This document shows, piece after piece, positions 32,996 to 41,498 of a DNA stretch of 64,000 nt. Made by a program: the position numbers and the translations under genes. The DNA comes from an uncultured Acetatifactor sp. (GTDB lineage Bacteria; Bacillota; Clostridia; Lachnospirales; Lachnospiraceae). Position 1 is the first letter of the stretch. Each line of letters begins with the position of its first letter. The notes beneath the pieces are model-generated. The model did not search any database. It worked only from the letters and a program-made list of their open reading frames with translations, and was not told where the DNA came from. The stretch lies in contig CAKRUB010000002.1 of the NCBI GenBank assembly GCA_934402375.1, positions 124,001-188,000 of the forward strand, read 5' to 3'.

Positions 32996-34878
32996 CATTT
33001 TATGGAATTATGATGCTGGCTTTTGTTTTCGTACATATGGCGGTCTGCCACCCGAAGCCTGCCCTCCAGATCCATGTTGTCGTCAGGGCTGATCTTGACA
33101 TAGCCGAGACTGAGTCCGAGATGGAAAGGAAGCTGTAAGCGTTTTGACTCGTGGGCGAGCTTGTCAGTGACATTGCTGATCAGCTTTTCGGGGTCAATGT
33201 CCTCCGTCCATACTCCGCCGATGAAAAATTCGTCTCCGCCGATCCGGCAGATGATCCAGTCGGACGGAAGCAGGGAGCGCAGCACGGACACGGCGGTACG
33301 CAGCGCGAGATCCCCATTGGCATGACCGTACTGATCGTTGATGACCTTCATGCGGTCAATGTCTGCCAGCATAATGACGCTGGTTTTTCCGAGACGGTGA
33401 GCCTCCTCCAGCATCGGATAAGCGATCTGTTCGCAGCCTGTCCGGTTGTAAACGCCGGTGAGAACATCCGTGACGGACAGGCTGGTGAGCTTCTGTGTCA
33501 GTTCCCGGATCGTGATATTTCTCCGAACCTGCTCCAGACACATATTTACCTGCCGCGTCCAGATGTACAGATAGTGATCCTCCAGAACATCGATATTTCT
33601 TGAGAACATGGCAAAGCCGTAGGAACGCTCGTCGTTGTGCAGCGGGACGAAGATATACATCGCCGGGTCAGGTCTTGTGCTCGCCGCGCGGAATATGACA
33701 TCCCGGCAGCCAATCGTCTGATGAGGTCTCGCCAGCCCATTGTTCAGTGCGCAGATGACATCGATATTTTCGCTGTAGCCGGTCGTTTTCAGGTTGACAT
33801 CGCGCTCCTGAATGCGGAAAAATTCCCTTTCGAGACAGAGCAGGAAATTGTTGCCCTCCATCCAGTTGCTCCTCTGAAAGAGATGCTTGAAATTCTGGTA
33901 CAGGGTCTCAGCCGTATCGGAGCCCCTGACAGCCAAGTGGATTTCTCTGAAATGGCAGTCGTAGCGCAGGGCATCACCCGTGCGGCAGGACGGCTTTGCT
34001 TCCCCGGGCATTGCACAGCCGCAGCTTGGGCGGCAGATAAAGTTTGTCGGGATGACAGTGGCTGTCGGAATATCGGAGCCCTCTGTCTTGTCCAACAGAA
34101 GCTGCATTGCCTTCTGCCCCATGGCGTGCCAGTCGCGGCTGACCGTTGCCAGAGGCGGCTGCATGTCGCGGCTGACCTTGATATTGTCGAAGCCCGTGAC
34201 GAGAACATCGTGCGGGACATGATAGCCCAGCTCCTCCAGCGCATCATAGACGCCCAGCGCCATCAGATCATTTGCGCAGATGAAGGCGTCCGGCAGCCCG
34301 CCGTGCTCATCGACCCATTTGATGACCTGTGCCTTTGCCGGATCCTGACTCCATCTGCCAAAGATAATATCCTCATCCCGTATGCGCAGCCCGTTTTCGT
34401 GCGCGACATTTTTGACTGCCTGAAGCCGCGTGGCATTTTCCACATGATCTTCCGGGCCGCTGACATATACAATGTGCTTTACACCGTGCTCGAGGATCAG
34501 ATGCCTCGTCAGCTCCTGCATACCGCTGTAATTGTCGGTCAGGATGCTCGGGATACCGTTTAAGACATATTCCAGGCTGACAGCCGGAATCCCGGACTCC
34601 ATGACGGAACGGTAGACATAGTCGGTTTCTTCCTGTAAATTAAAAGAATTTGTCATCAGAATGGCGAAATTAAAATCCTTCAGATTGGGAAGCCGGAAAA
34701 TATTCGATTCACCGATGTTGATTTTCGTGTACTCATCCTTGGCGGAAAAATCCATGAATACAAAGACATCGGTGTCCGTGACCGTGGCAACCTCTGAAAC
34801 TCCTGTGAGAAACTGTTGTACATAATCGATCGCCCATCCATTGGCGAAAACTGCTAATCTTTTTCTGATGTGAAGCAC
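32980..34878 (-). CDS. Diguanylate cyclase with LacI-type ligand-binding domain
   Basis: A 632-residue cytosolic protein. Residues 1-280 form a periplasmic-binding-protein-like domain as in LacI/GalR effector domains (AVFANGWAIDYVQQFLTGV, GIPAVSLEYVLNGIPSI, HIVYVSGPEDH, FICANDLMALGVYDAL, VLVTGFDNIKVSRDMQPPLATVSRD), but with no helix-turn-helix before it. A linker of about 170 residues follows, then a GGDEF domain with LADIDRMKVINDQYGHANGDLAL and an intact RIGGDEFF near residue 550. It should make cyclic di-GMP in response to a small ligand, probably a sugar given its neighbours. The start is taken as GTG 34878, but the ribosome site is poor and a start further upstream cannot be excluded. Confidence 0.88.
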   Translation of the reverse strand: MLHIRKRLAVFANGWAIDYVQQFLTGVSEVATVTDTDVFVFMDFSAKDEYTKINIGESNIFRLPNLKDFNFAILMTNSFNLQEETDYVYRSVMESGIPAVSLEYVLNGIPSILTDNYSGMQELTRHLILEHGVKHIVYVSGPEDHVENATRLQAVKNVAHENGLRIRDEDIIFGRWSQDPAKAQVIKWVDEHGGLPDAFICANDLMALGVYDALEELGYHVPHDVLVTGFDNIKVSRDMQPPLATVSRDWHAMGQKAMQLLLDKTEGSDIPTATVIPTNFICRPSCGCAMPGEAKPSCRTGDALRYDCHFREIHLAVRGSDTAETLYQNFKHLFQRSNWMEGNNFLLCLEREFFRIQERDVNLKTTGYSENIDVICALNNGLARPHQTIGCRDVIFRAASTRPDPAMYIFVPLHNDERSYGFAMFSRNIDVLEDHYLYIWTRQVNMCLEQVRRNITIRELTQKLTSLSVTDVLTGVYNRTGCEQIAYPMLEEAHRLGKTSVIMLADIDRMKVINDQYGHANGDLALRTAVSVLRSLLPSDWIICRIGGDEFFIGGVWTEDIDPEKLISNVTDKLAHESKRLQLPFHLGLSLGYVKISPDDNMDLEGRLRVADRHMYENKSQHHNSIKWEGVD

Positions 34879-35093
34879 CCCGCATTCCTGAATAAAACAC
34901 CTATAAAGGGAGGATGCCAGAGAACATTGTCCTCTGGCATTTATTATGAAAAAGTTATTTAGTAAACAAGTAACTGTAGCTGGCTTTTTTGTTTGCTTTG
35001 CTTTATCTTATGGTCTTAGTATAGGGGAAGAAAATGTCTAAAGAATGATGATTAATTGAAAAATACTTGAATGATTTGTAAACAAAATATGAA

Positions 35094-35120
35094 CGAGGTA
35101 GTACTTTGGTACTAGCCTCG
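35094..35120 (-). terminator. Terminator of the cyclophilin gene
   Basis: A 10-11-bp stem with one bulge (CGAGG-TAGTAC / GTACTA-G-CCTCG) and a TTTG loop, followed on the minus strand by TTCATATTTTG. The rest of the 257-bp gap to the cyclase gene has one more 9-bp hairpin (34913-34940) and no gene. Confidence 0.6.
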
Positions 35121-35135
35121 CTCGTGCCGGTCATA

Positions 35136-35663
35136 TTACTTGTTCAATTTCTCGGGTTCGGGGTACTCCTGGCCGAAGGTCTCTACCGTGATGGTGTCGA
35201 TCACCTGCGGCTCCAAGGGTCTGTCGCTCCAGTCGGTTCTTGTCTCGGCAATCTTGTTTACGACGTCCATACCCTCTATTACCTTGCCGAAAGCGGCGTA
35301 GCTGCCGTCGAGGTGCGGAGCGTTCTTGTGCATGATGAAGAACTGGCTGCCGGCGGAGTCGGGATGCTGGGCTCTCGCCATGGAGAGCACGCCCTCCGTG
35401 TGCTTCAGGGAGTTATCCACACCGTTTGCGGCGAACTCGCCCTTAATGCTGTAGCCGGGGCCGCCCATACCTGTTCCGTCGGGGCATCCGCCCTGAATCA
35501 TGAAGCCCTTGATTACGCGGTGGAAGATCAGACCGTCGTAGAACTTCCTGTTGATCAGACTGATAAAATTATTTACGGAAACGGGCGCAATGTCCGGATA
35601 TAACTCTGCCTTAATGACATCTCCGTTTTTCATGGTAATGGTGACAATGGGATTTTGTGCCAT
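35136..35663 (-). CDS. Peptidyl-prolyl cis-trans isomerase, cyclophilin type
   Basis: A 175-residue cytosolic foldase. Cyclophilin landmarks are clear: LYPDIAPVSVNNFISL, FHRVIKGFMIQGGCPDGTGMGGPGYSI (catalytic Arg in FHRV), GVLSMARAQHPDSAGSQFFI and FGKVIEGMDVV. There is no signal peptide or lipobox, unlike PrsA-type foldases. The C terminus ends in a short charged tail (EYPEPEKLNK). The gene is transcribed singly, divergent from the acetyltransferase gene with an 80-bp spacer. Confidence 0.94.
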   Translation of the reverse strand: MAQNPIVTITMKNGDVIKAELYPDIAPVSVNNFISLINRKFYDGLIFHRVIKGFMIQGGCPDGTGMGGPGYSIKGEFAANGVDNSLKHTEGVLSMARAQHPDSAGSQFFIMHKNAPHLDGSYAAFGKVIEGMDVVNKIAETRTDWSDRPLEPQVIDTITVETFGQEYPEPEKLNK

Positions 35664-35743
35664 AGGAATTGTCCTTTCTGTGAAAAGTAATTATAATAGC
35701 TATTGGGATTATACCGCAAAATAAAAAGACCGTAAAGAGGGAA

Positions 35744-36490
35744 GTGAACGGCGTGCACTATTTGGAAAAGATAGAAATCCATACGGAGGAGACAAGAGGA
35801 ACGCTGTATGTGACGGACGACAGCAGCCTTGCAAACGAGCTTAAAAATAAAGGAGAAGCCGTCCTGATCTATTTTCACTCTGGCAACAGCGGAGAGGATT
35901 TCTCGGGGTTCCGCTTTGGAGTGGAGGAGCCGGAGCAGATAGAGCCGGAATATGCCGAGCGGGTATACAGAAGGCTTAAAGGTCTGCCGTGGAAGATCCT
36001 CGAGACGCGGAGGTGTATTGTTCGGGAGACCGTACCGGAGGATGTGGAAGCTTTCTTTACTATTTACAGCGACCCTGCCATTACGGAATACATGGAGGAT
36101 CTCTACCCGGATAAGGAGCAGGAGCGGGAGTATATCAGGCAGTACATTGAGCAGGTCTATACCTTTTATGAGTTCGGCGTGTGGACTGTCGTGGAGAAGG
36201 AGAGTGGCTGCGTGATCGGAAGAGCGGGATTTTCCTACCGCCCCGGCTATGATGAGCCGGAGCTCGGCTATACAATCGGTGTTCCGTGGCAGCGGAAGGG
36301 CTACGCTGAGGAGGTCTGCCGCGCTATTCTCGCCTATGGCTGGGAGCAGCTCGGCTTTGACTGTGTTCAGGTGCTGGTGGATACGGAGAATGAACCTTCC
36401 CTGCTTCTCTGTGACAAGCTGGGCTTTCAGGCAGTGGAGGAACTCACTATGAACGGCAGACCGTTTTTCCGATTACTGATAAAAAAATAA
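35744..36490 (+). CDS. GNAT acetyltransferase with extra N-terminal domain
   Basis: A 248-residue protein. The C-terminal 160 residues are a GNAT domain of the RimJ/RimL-like type: CIVRETVPEDVEAFFTIYSDPAITEYM, the pyrophosphate-binding loop VPWQRKGYAEEVCRAI near residue 185 and NEPSLLLCDKLGFQ. The first 85 residues (KIEIHTEETRGTLYVTDDSSLANELKNKG) form a separate small domain that I do not recognise. The start is GTG 35744, three bases after an AGAGGG site; the frame begins there. The substrate may be a protein N terminus or a small amine. It ends just before the amtB promoter. Confidence 0.82.
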   Translation: MNGVHYLEKIEIHTEETRGTLYVTDDSSLANELKNKGEAVLIYFHSGNSGEDFSGFRFGVEEPEQIEPEYAERVYRRLKGLPWKILETRRCIVRETVPEDVEAFFTIYSDPAITEYMEDLYPDKEQEREYIRQYIEQVYTFYEFGVWTVVEKESGCVIGRAGFSYRPGYDEPELGYTIGVPWQRKGYAEEVCRAILAYGWEQLGFDCVQVLVDTENEPSLLLCDKLGFQAVEELTMNGRPFFRLLIKK

Positions 36491-36499
36491 AAAAAGTGG

Positions 36500-36528
36500 T
36501 TGACAGGGAGAGGGTGCGGTGCTATACT
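36500..36528 (+). promoter_or_regulatory. Promoter of amtB
   Basis: A perfect TTGACA (36500-36505), 17 bases, TATACT (36523-36528). Transcription would start near 36535, giving a leader of about 127 bases. Confidence 0.85.
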
Positions 36529-36542
36529 CCCATACATAAAGC

Positions 36543-36633
36543 AAAGGCGCTATGGAGAGATCCGTAGTGCCTTTTTGTTTTTGACGATGCGATGGGGCTT
36601 CAAAGGGAAGAGTCTCGGCATCGTTATTTTTTT
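36543..36633 (+). promoter_or_regulatory. amtB leader with two terminator-like hairpins (candidate ANTAR antitermination target)
   Basis: Hairpin 1: 36543-36555 pairs with 36562-36574 over 13 bp (two G-U pairs), loop AGAGAT, then TTTTTGTTTTT. Hairpin 2: ACGATGC (36584-36590) pairs with GCATCGT (36618-36624), with an inner CTTC/GAAG stem, then TTATTTTTTT. Both lie between promoter and gene, so the transcript should stop early unless antitermination acts. A hexaloop with A at position 1 and G at position 4 is the known recognition pattern of ANTAR regulators, which control nitrogen genes. No ANTAR protein gene is in the window. Confidence 0.6.
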
Positions 36634-36661
36634 ACAAAATTTTTTCAGAGGAGGAAATATT

Positions 36662-38428
36662 ATGACAGAGGAGATTATGAGTGCTGTTCACGGAGAAGTA
36701 TTTGGCGTCTGGTTTCTGATCGGCGCCGCGCTGGTGTTCTGGATGCAGGCAGGCTTTGCAATGGTTGAGACCGGCTTTACCAGAGCGAAGAACGCCGGCA
36801 ACATTATTATGAAGAATCTGATGGATTTCTGTATCGGTACAGTGGTATTCATCCTGATCGGCTTCGGACTGTTTCTGGGAGAGGATCTTGTCGGACTGAT
36901 CGGCAAGCCCGGATTTGACATTTTTACATCCTATAAAGACTTTAACTGGTCTGCTTTTGTATTTAACCTTGTGTTCTGCGCTACGGCGGCAACGATTGTA
37001 TCCGGTGCCATGGCAGAGAGAACGAAATTCCTTTCCTATTGTATTTACTCGGGTGTTATCTCAGCACTGATTTATCCGGTCGAGGCACACTGGATCTGGG
37101 GTGGCGGCTGGCTTGTACAGCTCGGGTTCCACGACTTCGCAGGCTCCTGTGCAATCCATATGGTCGGCGGTATCTCAGCGCTGATCGGCGCGAAGATGCT
37201 CGGGCCTCGTATCGGGAAATTTACAAAGGATAAGAGCGGACATATCACAAAGGTGCACGCATTCCCCGGACACAATATTCCGATCGGCGCACTCGGTGTA
37301 TTTATCCTCTGGCTCGGCTGGTACGGCTTTAACGGTGCAGCCGCAACGAGCGTTGAACAGCTTGGTTCCATCTTTGTCACCACAACAATCGCTCCGGCTG
37401 TGGCAACGGTAGCCTGCATGATCTTTACATGGATCAAGTACGGCAAGCCCGATGTATCCATGTGTCTGAACGCTTCCCTTGCAGGACTGGTTGCAATTAC
37501 CGCATCCTGCGACGTGACAGATGCTTTCGGTGCAATTATCATCGGTACGGTCGGCGGTCTGTTGGTTGTGTTCGGTGTCTGGTTCTTAGATAATAAGTTA
37601 CATATCGATGACCCCGTCGGTGCTGTTGCGGTTCACTGCCTGAACGGTATCTGGGGAACAATCGCTGTCGGACTTTTCGCAACAAATTCCGCACCGGGCT
37701 ACAGCATTGCGGATGCAAACGGCGTAGAACTGACAGGCCTGTTCTACGGAGGCGGCTTTAAGCTGCTCGGGCTCCAGCTTCTGGGTTTTGCATCTGTTGC
37801 GACATGGACAGCAGTCACCATTACCATCACCTTCCTTGTAATCAAGGCAACCGTCGGTCTCCGCGTTTCGGAGGAAGAGGAAATTGTAGGTCTGGATGCG
37901 AAAGAGCACGGTCTTGCATCGGCATATGCGGGCTTCTCTATCATGGATGTATCCGGCGGCGTGATGGATGTAAATGAAAATACAGATCTCGGCGAGAGCG
38001 AGTACGAAGCGGCATCCGAGATGAAGAAGAAGGCATCCGTTCCTGTTGTGGAAGTTCCCTCCGCAGTGTCTACGGGTATGCATAAGGTAGTTATCATTGC
38101 GAAGATGACAAGATATGATGCATTGAAGAAGGCGATGAATGACCTCGGTGTAACCGGTATGACGGTCACGAACGTCATGGGCTGTGGTATCCAGAAGGGT
38201 GCCGGTGAAAAGTACCGTGGCGTCGAGATGGATGCGACACTGCTGCCGAAGGTCAAGGTTGAGGTCGTTGTGAGCAAGATTCCTGTCGGAAGCGTAATCG
38301 AGGCTGCAAAGAAAGCGCTTTATACGGGACATATCGGAGACGGCAAGATCTTTGTATATAATGTAGATAAGGTTGTAAAGGTTCGTACCGGTGAGGAGAA
38401 CTTTGCAGCACTGCAGGATGTTGAATAA
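36662..38428 (+). CDS. amtB: Ammonium transporter fused to a PII signal domain
   Basis: A 588-residue fusion. Residues 1-420 are an Amt/Mep/Rh ammonium channel with 11 helices (FWMQAGFAMVETGFTRAKNAG, DFAGSCAIHMVGGISALIGA with the first pore His, VHCLNGIWG with the second). After an acidic linker, residues 475-588 are a complete PII domain (HKVVIIAKMTRYDALKKAMNDLGV, T-loop start GCGIQKGAGEKYRGVE, LPKVKVEVVV, GDGKIFVYNVDKVVKVRTGE). PII proteins normally plug Amt pores according to 2-oxoglutarate and ADP/ATP; here sensor and channel are one chain. The T-loop tyrosine that is uridylylated in enteric PII is methionine. The start is ATG 36662, after AGGAGGAAA. Confidence 0.93.
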   Translation: MTEEIMSAVHGEVFGVWFLIGAALVFWMQAGFAMVETGFTRAKNAGNIIMKNLMDFCIGTVVFILIGFGLFLGEDLVGLIGKPGFDIFTSYKDFNWSAFVFNLVFCATAATIVSGAMAERTKFLSYCIYSGVISALIYPVEAHWIWGGGWLVQLGFHDFAGSCAIHMVGGISALIGAKMLGPRIGKFTKDKSGHITKVHAFPGHNIPIGALGVFILWLGWYGFNGAAATSVEQLGSIFVTTTIAPAVATVACMIFTWIKYGKPDVSMCLNASLAGLVAITASCDVTDAFGAIIIGTVGGLLVVFGVWFLDNKLHIDDPVGAVAVHCLNGIWGTIAVGLFATNSAPGYSIADANGVELTGLFYGGGFKLLGLQLLGFASVATWTAVTITITFLVIKATVGLRVSEEEEIVGLDAKEHGLASAYAGFSIMDVSGGVMDVNENTDLGESEYEAASEMKKKASVPVVEVPSAVSTGMHKVVIIAKMTRYDALKKAMNDLGVTGMTVTNVMGCGIQKGAGEKYRGVEMDATLLPKVKVEVVVSKIPVGSVIEAAKKALYTGHIGDGKIFVYNVDKVVKVRTGEENFAALQDVE

Positions 38429-38464
38429 GCGTTCATCTAATTCCCTTAGTTTAGTATAGCGGAA

Positions 38465-38521
38465 GCCGTATGCCTGCGACACATACGGCGGCCCCGGGTG
38501 CTTCCACCACCCGGGGCCTTT
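38465..38521 (+). terminator. Tandem hairpins between amtB and hflC
   Basis: GCCGTATG/CATACGGC (38465-38489) followed by an 11-bp GC-rich stem (38490-38500 with 38508-38518) and CTTT. They end amtB and may also work for the convergent hflC. Confidence 0.8.
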
Positions 38522-38534
38522 CCGCGTTCAGGAC

Positions 38535-39404
38535 TTATTTTCCGTAAAAGATCTGCGCGATCGGGGAATCCGGCGACAGAATCACGGTCTTGTTGCCGCC
38601 CTGCATGGACAGCTTCAATGCGTCGAGACTTCTGACGAAGGAATAGAAATCCTGCTTGGATTCATCGTTATACGCATCAGACAGGATTTTCATGTATTCC
38701 GCCTCGCCCTCCGCAATCAGAATAGCAGCTTCCTTTTCTGCCTCGGACAGCATGACGGTGACATCCTTGTCGGTCGTATTCCGGATCTTCTGTGCTTCGG
38801 AGCTTCCTTCAGCCGTGTAGGTCGCCGCAATATTGTCTCGCTCGGAGATCATTCTTTCATATACCGCCGCCTTGTTGTCACTCGGAAGATCAAGCTTCTT
38901 TGTCTCGAAATCCAGAAGCTCAATGCCGTACTGATCCAGAGAGGAACCGATATTGTTCATGATTGCCGTAGAGAGCGCGCCGTTACGCCCTGAGATGACG
39001 TCCTCCTGTGTCGTGCTGCTGATGACGTTCTTCGTCGAGTTATACACAATGGCATCGAGACGCCCCTCCGCCGCAGAGATGGAACAGTTCAGGGTCTGCG
39101 CAAACTTAATGGGGTCGGTGATATGCCAGAGGATGTAGCTGTCGCAGATCATGGACTTCTTGTCACTGGTAATGACATCCGAGGAGGACAGGTCGTACAA
39201 TAATGTCTGCTTCGGGAGCGTGTCGACGCTCTGGATAAAAGGAACCTTGAAGCTTAGTCCTGCCTCTGATACAACGTGGTCAATCTTACCGAACTGCCGG
39301 ATGAGACTGTACTCATTTTCCTTTGTGATGACGATGCTGGATGCACCGATCATCAGGAGGATAAATACAATGACTGCTATAAAAATTTTTTTAACTGTTT
39401 TCAT
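38535..39404 (-). CDS. hflC: SPFH/Band 7 protein HflC
   Basis: A 289-residue membrane protein with one N-terminal helix (KKIFIAVIVFILLMIGASSIVI) and an outward SPFH domain (FGKIDHVVSEAGLSFKVPFIQSVDTL). The C-terminal coiled region ends in AEGEAEYMKILSDAYNDESKQDFYSFVRSLDALK, the HflC-specific end. With HflK it forms a large cage in the membrane that restrains FtsH; ftsH is present at 10657. The start is ATG 39404, 19 bp after hflK, so both are one operon. Confidence 0.92.
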   Translation of the reverse strand: MKTVKKIFIAVIVFILLMIGASSIVITKENEYSLIRQFGKIDHVVSEAGLSFKVPFIQSVDTLPKQTLLYDLSSSDVITSDKKSMICDSYILWHITDPIKFAQTLNCSISAAEGRLDAIVYNSTKNVISSTTQEDVISGRNGALSTAIMNNIGSSLDQYGIELLDFETKKLDLPSDNKAAVYERMISERDNIAATYTAEGSSEAQKIRNTTDKDVTVMLSEAEKEAAILIAEGEAEYMKILSDAYNDESKQDFYSFVRSLDALKLSMQGGNKTVILSPDSPIAQIFYGK

Positions 39405-39423
39405 TTGTTTCGCCTATGCCTCT

Positions 39424-40440
39424 CTAATTGGACTCCGAACTGCTGTCGGAGGTGCTGTTGTCGTTGCTTCCCGTAAAGGATTCGATAGGGTATATGGTCT
39501 GGACGTCTCCGTTGGGGCTCTCAATGATGACCTTAAGGTCAGGTAGAACCTCCTCCATTGCCTCGTAGAACATACGCTGTCTCGTCACAGCAGGATTTTT
39601 CAGGTATTCGGCATACATGGCATTAAAACGTGCCACCTGTGCGGTCGCCTCATTGATACGCTCGGTCTTCTGCGCCTCGGCATCCTTTAAGATACCGTCC
39701 GCCTGAGCCTGTGCGGAGGGAAGCTGCTCGTTCCGGTATTTGTTGGCATTGTTCAGCGCGGTTTCCTTGCCCTGCTTCGCGGTTTCAACAGCCTTGAAGG
39801 CTTCCATGACTTCTGCGGTGGGCGGCTCGGAATCCTGAATGGTAATGTTTACCAGCTGCATGCCGATGTCGTGCTCGTCAAGCCGTTCCACGATCATCTC
39901 CTTGATTGCCGCCTGAATCTCGTTCTTTCCTGTTGTCAGGACATCATCGACGGGGTAGCTTCCTATGACGGTGCGGATGCAGCTCTGGCTGATGTTCCGC
40001 AGAATGTCGAGCGGGTTCTTAGAGGCATACAGTGCCTTTACCGGGTCGCTGTAGCGGTACTCCACATAGAAGTCAACGTCAATGAAGTTGAAGTCCGAGG
40101 TGATCATCAGGGATTCGTCCTCGTTGACGCTGTTGTTGTCGCTGTAATAGCCGATCGAAAAGCCCTGAATCGTTGTGTTGACCTTTCTGACCTGCTGGAT
40201 AAAGGGAATCTTGAAGTGCAGACCCGGGTCGGTTACGGCGGTCGCCTTGCCGAGAGTGATCAGTACAGCCTGCTCCTGCTCCTTAATCTCGTAGGTGGTA
40301 TTCAGAAGAAGGATGAGGACGACAATGACTGCCGCTGCAATTCCGAAAATTTTGCCTCCGGGCTTCCGCTTCGGGGCGGCCTGTGAACCTCCTTCCATCG
40401 TCGTAAAACCATTTTGTTTGTTGCGAAATGAATCGCGCAT
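39424..40440 (-). CDS. hflK: SPFH/Band 7 protein HflK
   Basis: A 338-residue partner of HflC. A cytosolic N terminus of about 40 polar residues with a GGSQAAPKRKPGG stretch is followed by one helix (IFGIAAAVIVVLILLL) and the SPFH domain (EQAVLITLGKATAVTDPGLHFKIPFIQQV). The coiled coil has NNANKYRNEQLPSAQAQADGILKDAEAQK and ends in a Ser/Asn-rich tail. The start is ATG 40440, with AAAGGAGC upstream on the minus strand; the longer frame to 40467 lacks a site. HflKC pairs are best known from Proteobacteria but occur in Lachnospiraceae. Confidence 0.92.
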   Translation of the reverse strand: MRDSFRNKQNGFTTMEGGSQAAPKRKPGGKIFGIAAAVIVVLILLLNTTYEIKEQEQAVLITLGKATAVTDPGLHFKIPFIQQVRKVNTTIQGFSIGYYSDNNSVNEDESLMITSDFNFIDVDFYVEYRYSDPVKALYASKNPLDILRNISQSCIRTVIGSYPVDDVLTTGKNEIQAAIKEMIVERLDEHDIGMQLVNITIQDSEPPTAEVMEAFKAVETAKQGKETALNNANKYRNEQLPSAQAQADGILKDAEAQKTERINEATAQVARFNAMYAEYLKNPAVTRQRMFYEAMEEVLPDLKVIIESPNGDVQTIYPIESFTGSNDNSTSDSSSESN

Positions 40441-40482
40441 AATTGTGCTCCTTTCTCTTGGGTACATTATTGAGTTGACACT

Positions 40483-40511
40483 ATCATACTAAAAATGGCA
40501 TGGAAAGACAA
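40483..40511 (-). promoter_or_regulatory. Promoter of hflK-hflC
   Basis: On the minus strand, TTGTCT (40511-40506), 17 bases and TATGAT (40488-40483), 43 bases before the hflK start codon. Confidence 0.7.
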
Positions 40512-40642
40512 TGGAAACTCCTGCACGATAAAGGGCAATAACGTGGCTGAACTGTTACACGGAAATAGCTTGCGGGCGCGGCTTAAAAGAGATAAGATGA
40601 TAATAATAGCGGCGCTTGCCGCAGGGAGGAGCGACAGGAGAG

Positions 40643-41446
40643 ATGAAAGTATATATCTGTTTCCCGGAGGGGCGTGCGAAGGCACTGACAATGAGCTATG
40701 ACGACGGCAAGGTGCAGGACGAAAGACTTGTGGAAATCTTCAATAAAAATGGCATTAGGGGAACCTTTAACCTGAACTACGGTATGCTCGGCAGGGAGCC
40801 GCGGCTTCCGGCGGAGAGGGTGAAGGAGCTTTACCGGGGACATGAGATCGCAACGCATACCATGACGCATCCGACGATCGCAAGATGCCCGATGACGTCG
40901 GTAGCTGAGGAAATCCTTGAGGACAGAAAGGGGCTGGAACAGCTGACCGGACAGATTATCCGGGGACACGCCTATCCCAACGGCTCCTATAACGGCGAGA
41001 TTAAGCAGCTTTTCCGGCAGCTGGGGATCGCTTATGCGAGAGTGGTGCAGGCGGTGGATGACTTTGCGCTTCCGGCTGACCCTTATGAATGGCATCCGAC
41101 CTGTCATCACAACGATCCGGGGCTGATGGACAAGGCAAAGTTTTTTGCCGAATTTAAGAAGAAGCAGTACCTTAAGCTGATGTATGTATGGGGTCACAGC
41201 TATGAATTTGACCAGAATGATAACTGGGGGGTTATCGAAAAATTCTGTGATTTCATGGGAGGACGGCAGGACATCTGGTATGCCACAAATATAGAGATTA
41301 TCGACTATATGGAGGCAGCGGGTGCACTGAAATTTTCAGCTGATGGGACGAGAGTGTTCAATCCGTCCGCGGGGAGCGTCTGGCTTGAGATTGATGATGA
41401 GAGGTATGTGGAGGCGAAGGGCGGCTGCGTGACAGAACTGGCATAG
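40643..41446 (+). CDS. Polysaccharide deacetylase family protein
   Basis: A 267-residue NodB-type (CE4) protein without a signal peptide. The metal-binding Asp pair is in TMSYDDGKVQDERLVEIF and the His pair in HEIATHTMTHPTI, near residues 80-88; a later GHAYPNGSYN matches motif 3. The fold removes N- or O-acetyl groups with a divalent metal, but cytosolic location makes peptidoglycan an unlikely substrate; an intracellular sugar derivative is more likely. The start is ATG 40643, where two purine-rich sites (AGGGAGGA and AGGAG) precede it. It is followed after 52 bp by the glycerol module. Confidence 0.82.
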   Translation: MKVYICFPEGRAKALTMSYDDGKVQDERLVEIFNKNGIRGTFNLNYGMLGREPRLPAERVKELYRGHEIATHTMTHPTIARCPMTSVAEEILEDRKGLEQLTGQIIRGHAYPNGSYNGEIKQLFRQLGIAYARVVQAVDDFALPADPYEWHPTCHHNDPGLMDKAKFFAEFKKKQYLKLMYVWGHSYEFDQNDNWGVIEKFCDFMGGRQDIWYATNIEIIDYMEAAGALKFSADGTRVFNPSAGSVWLEIDDERYVEAKGGCVTELA

Positions 41447-41498
41447 CAGGCGGCGGTGTGGTTTGCAGGATAAATTGCGGAATGGGAGGGCAGGGCAA

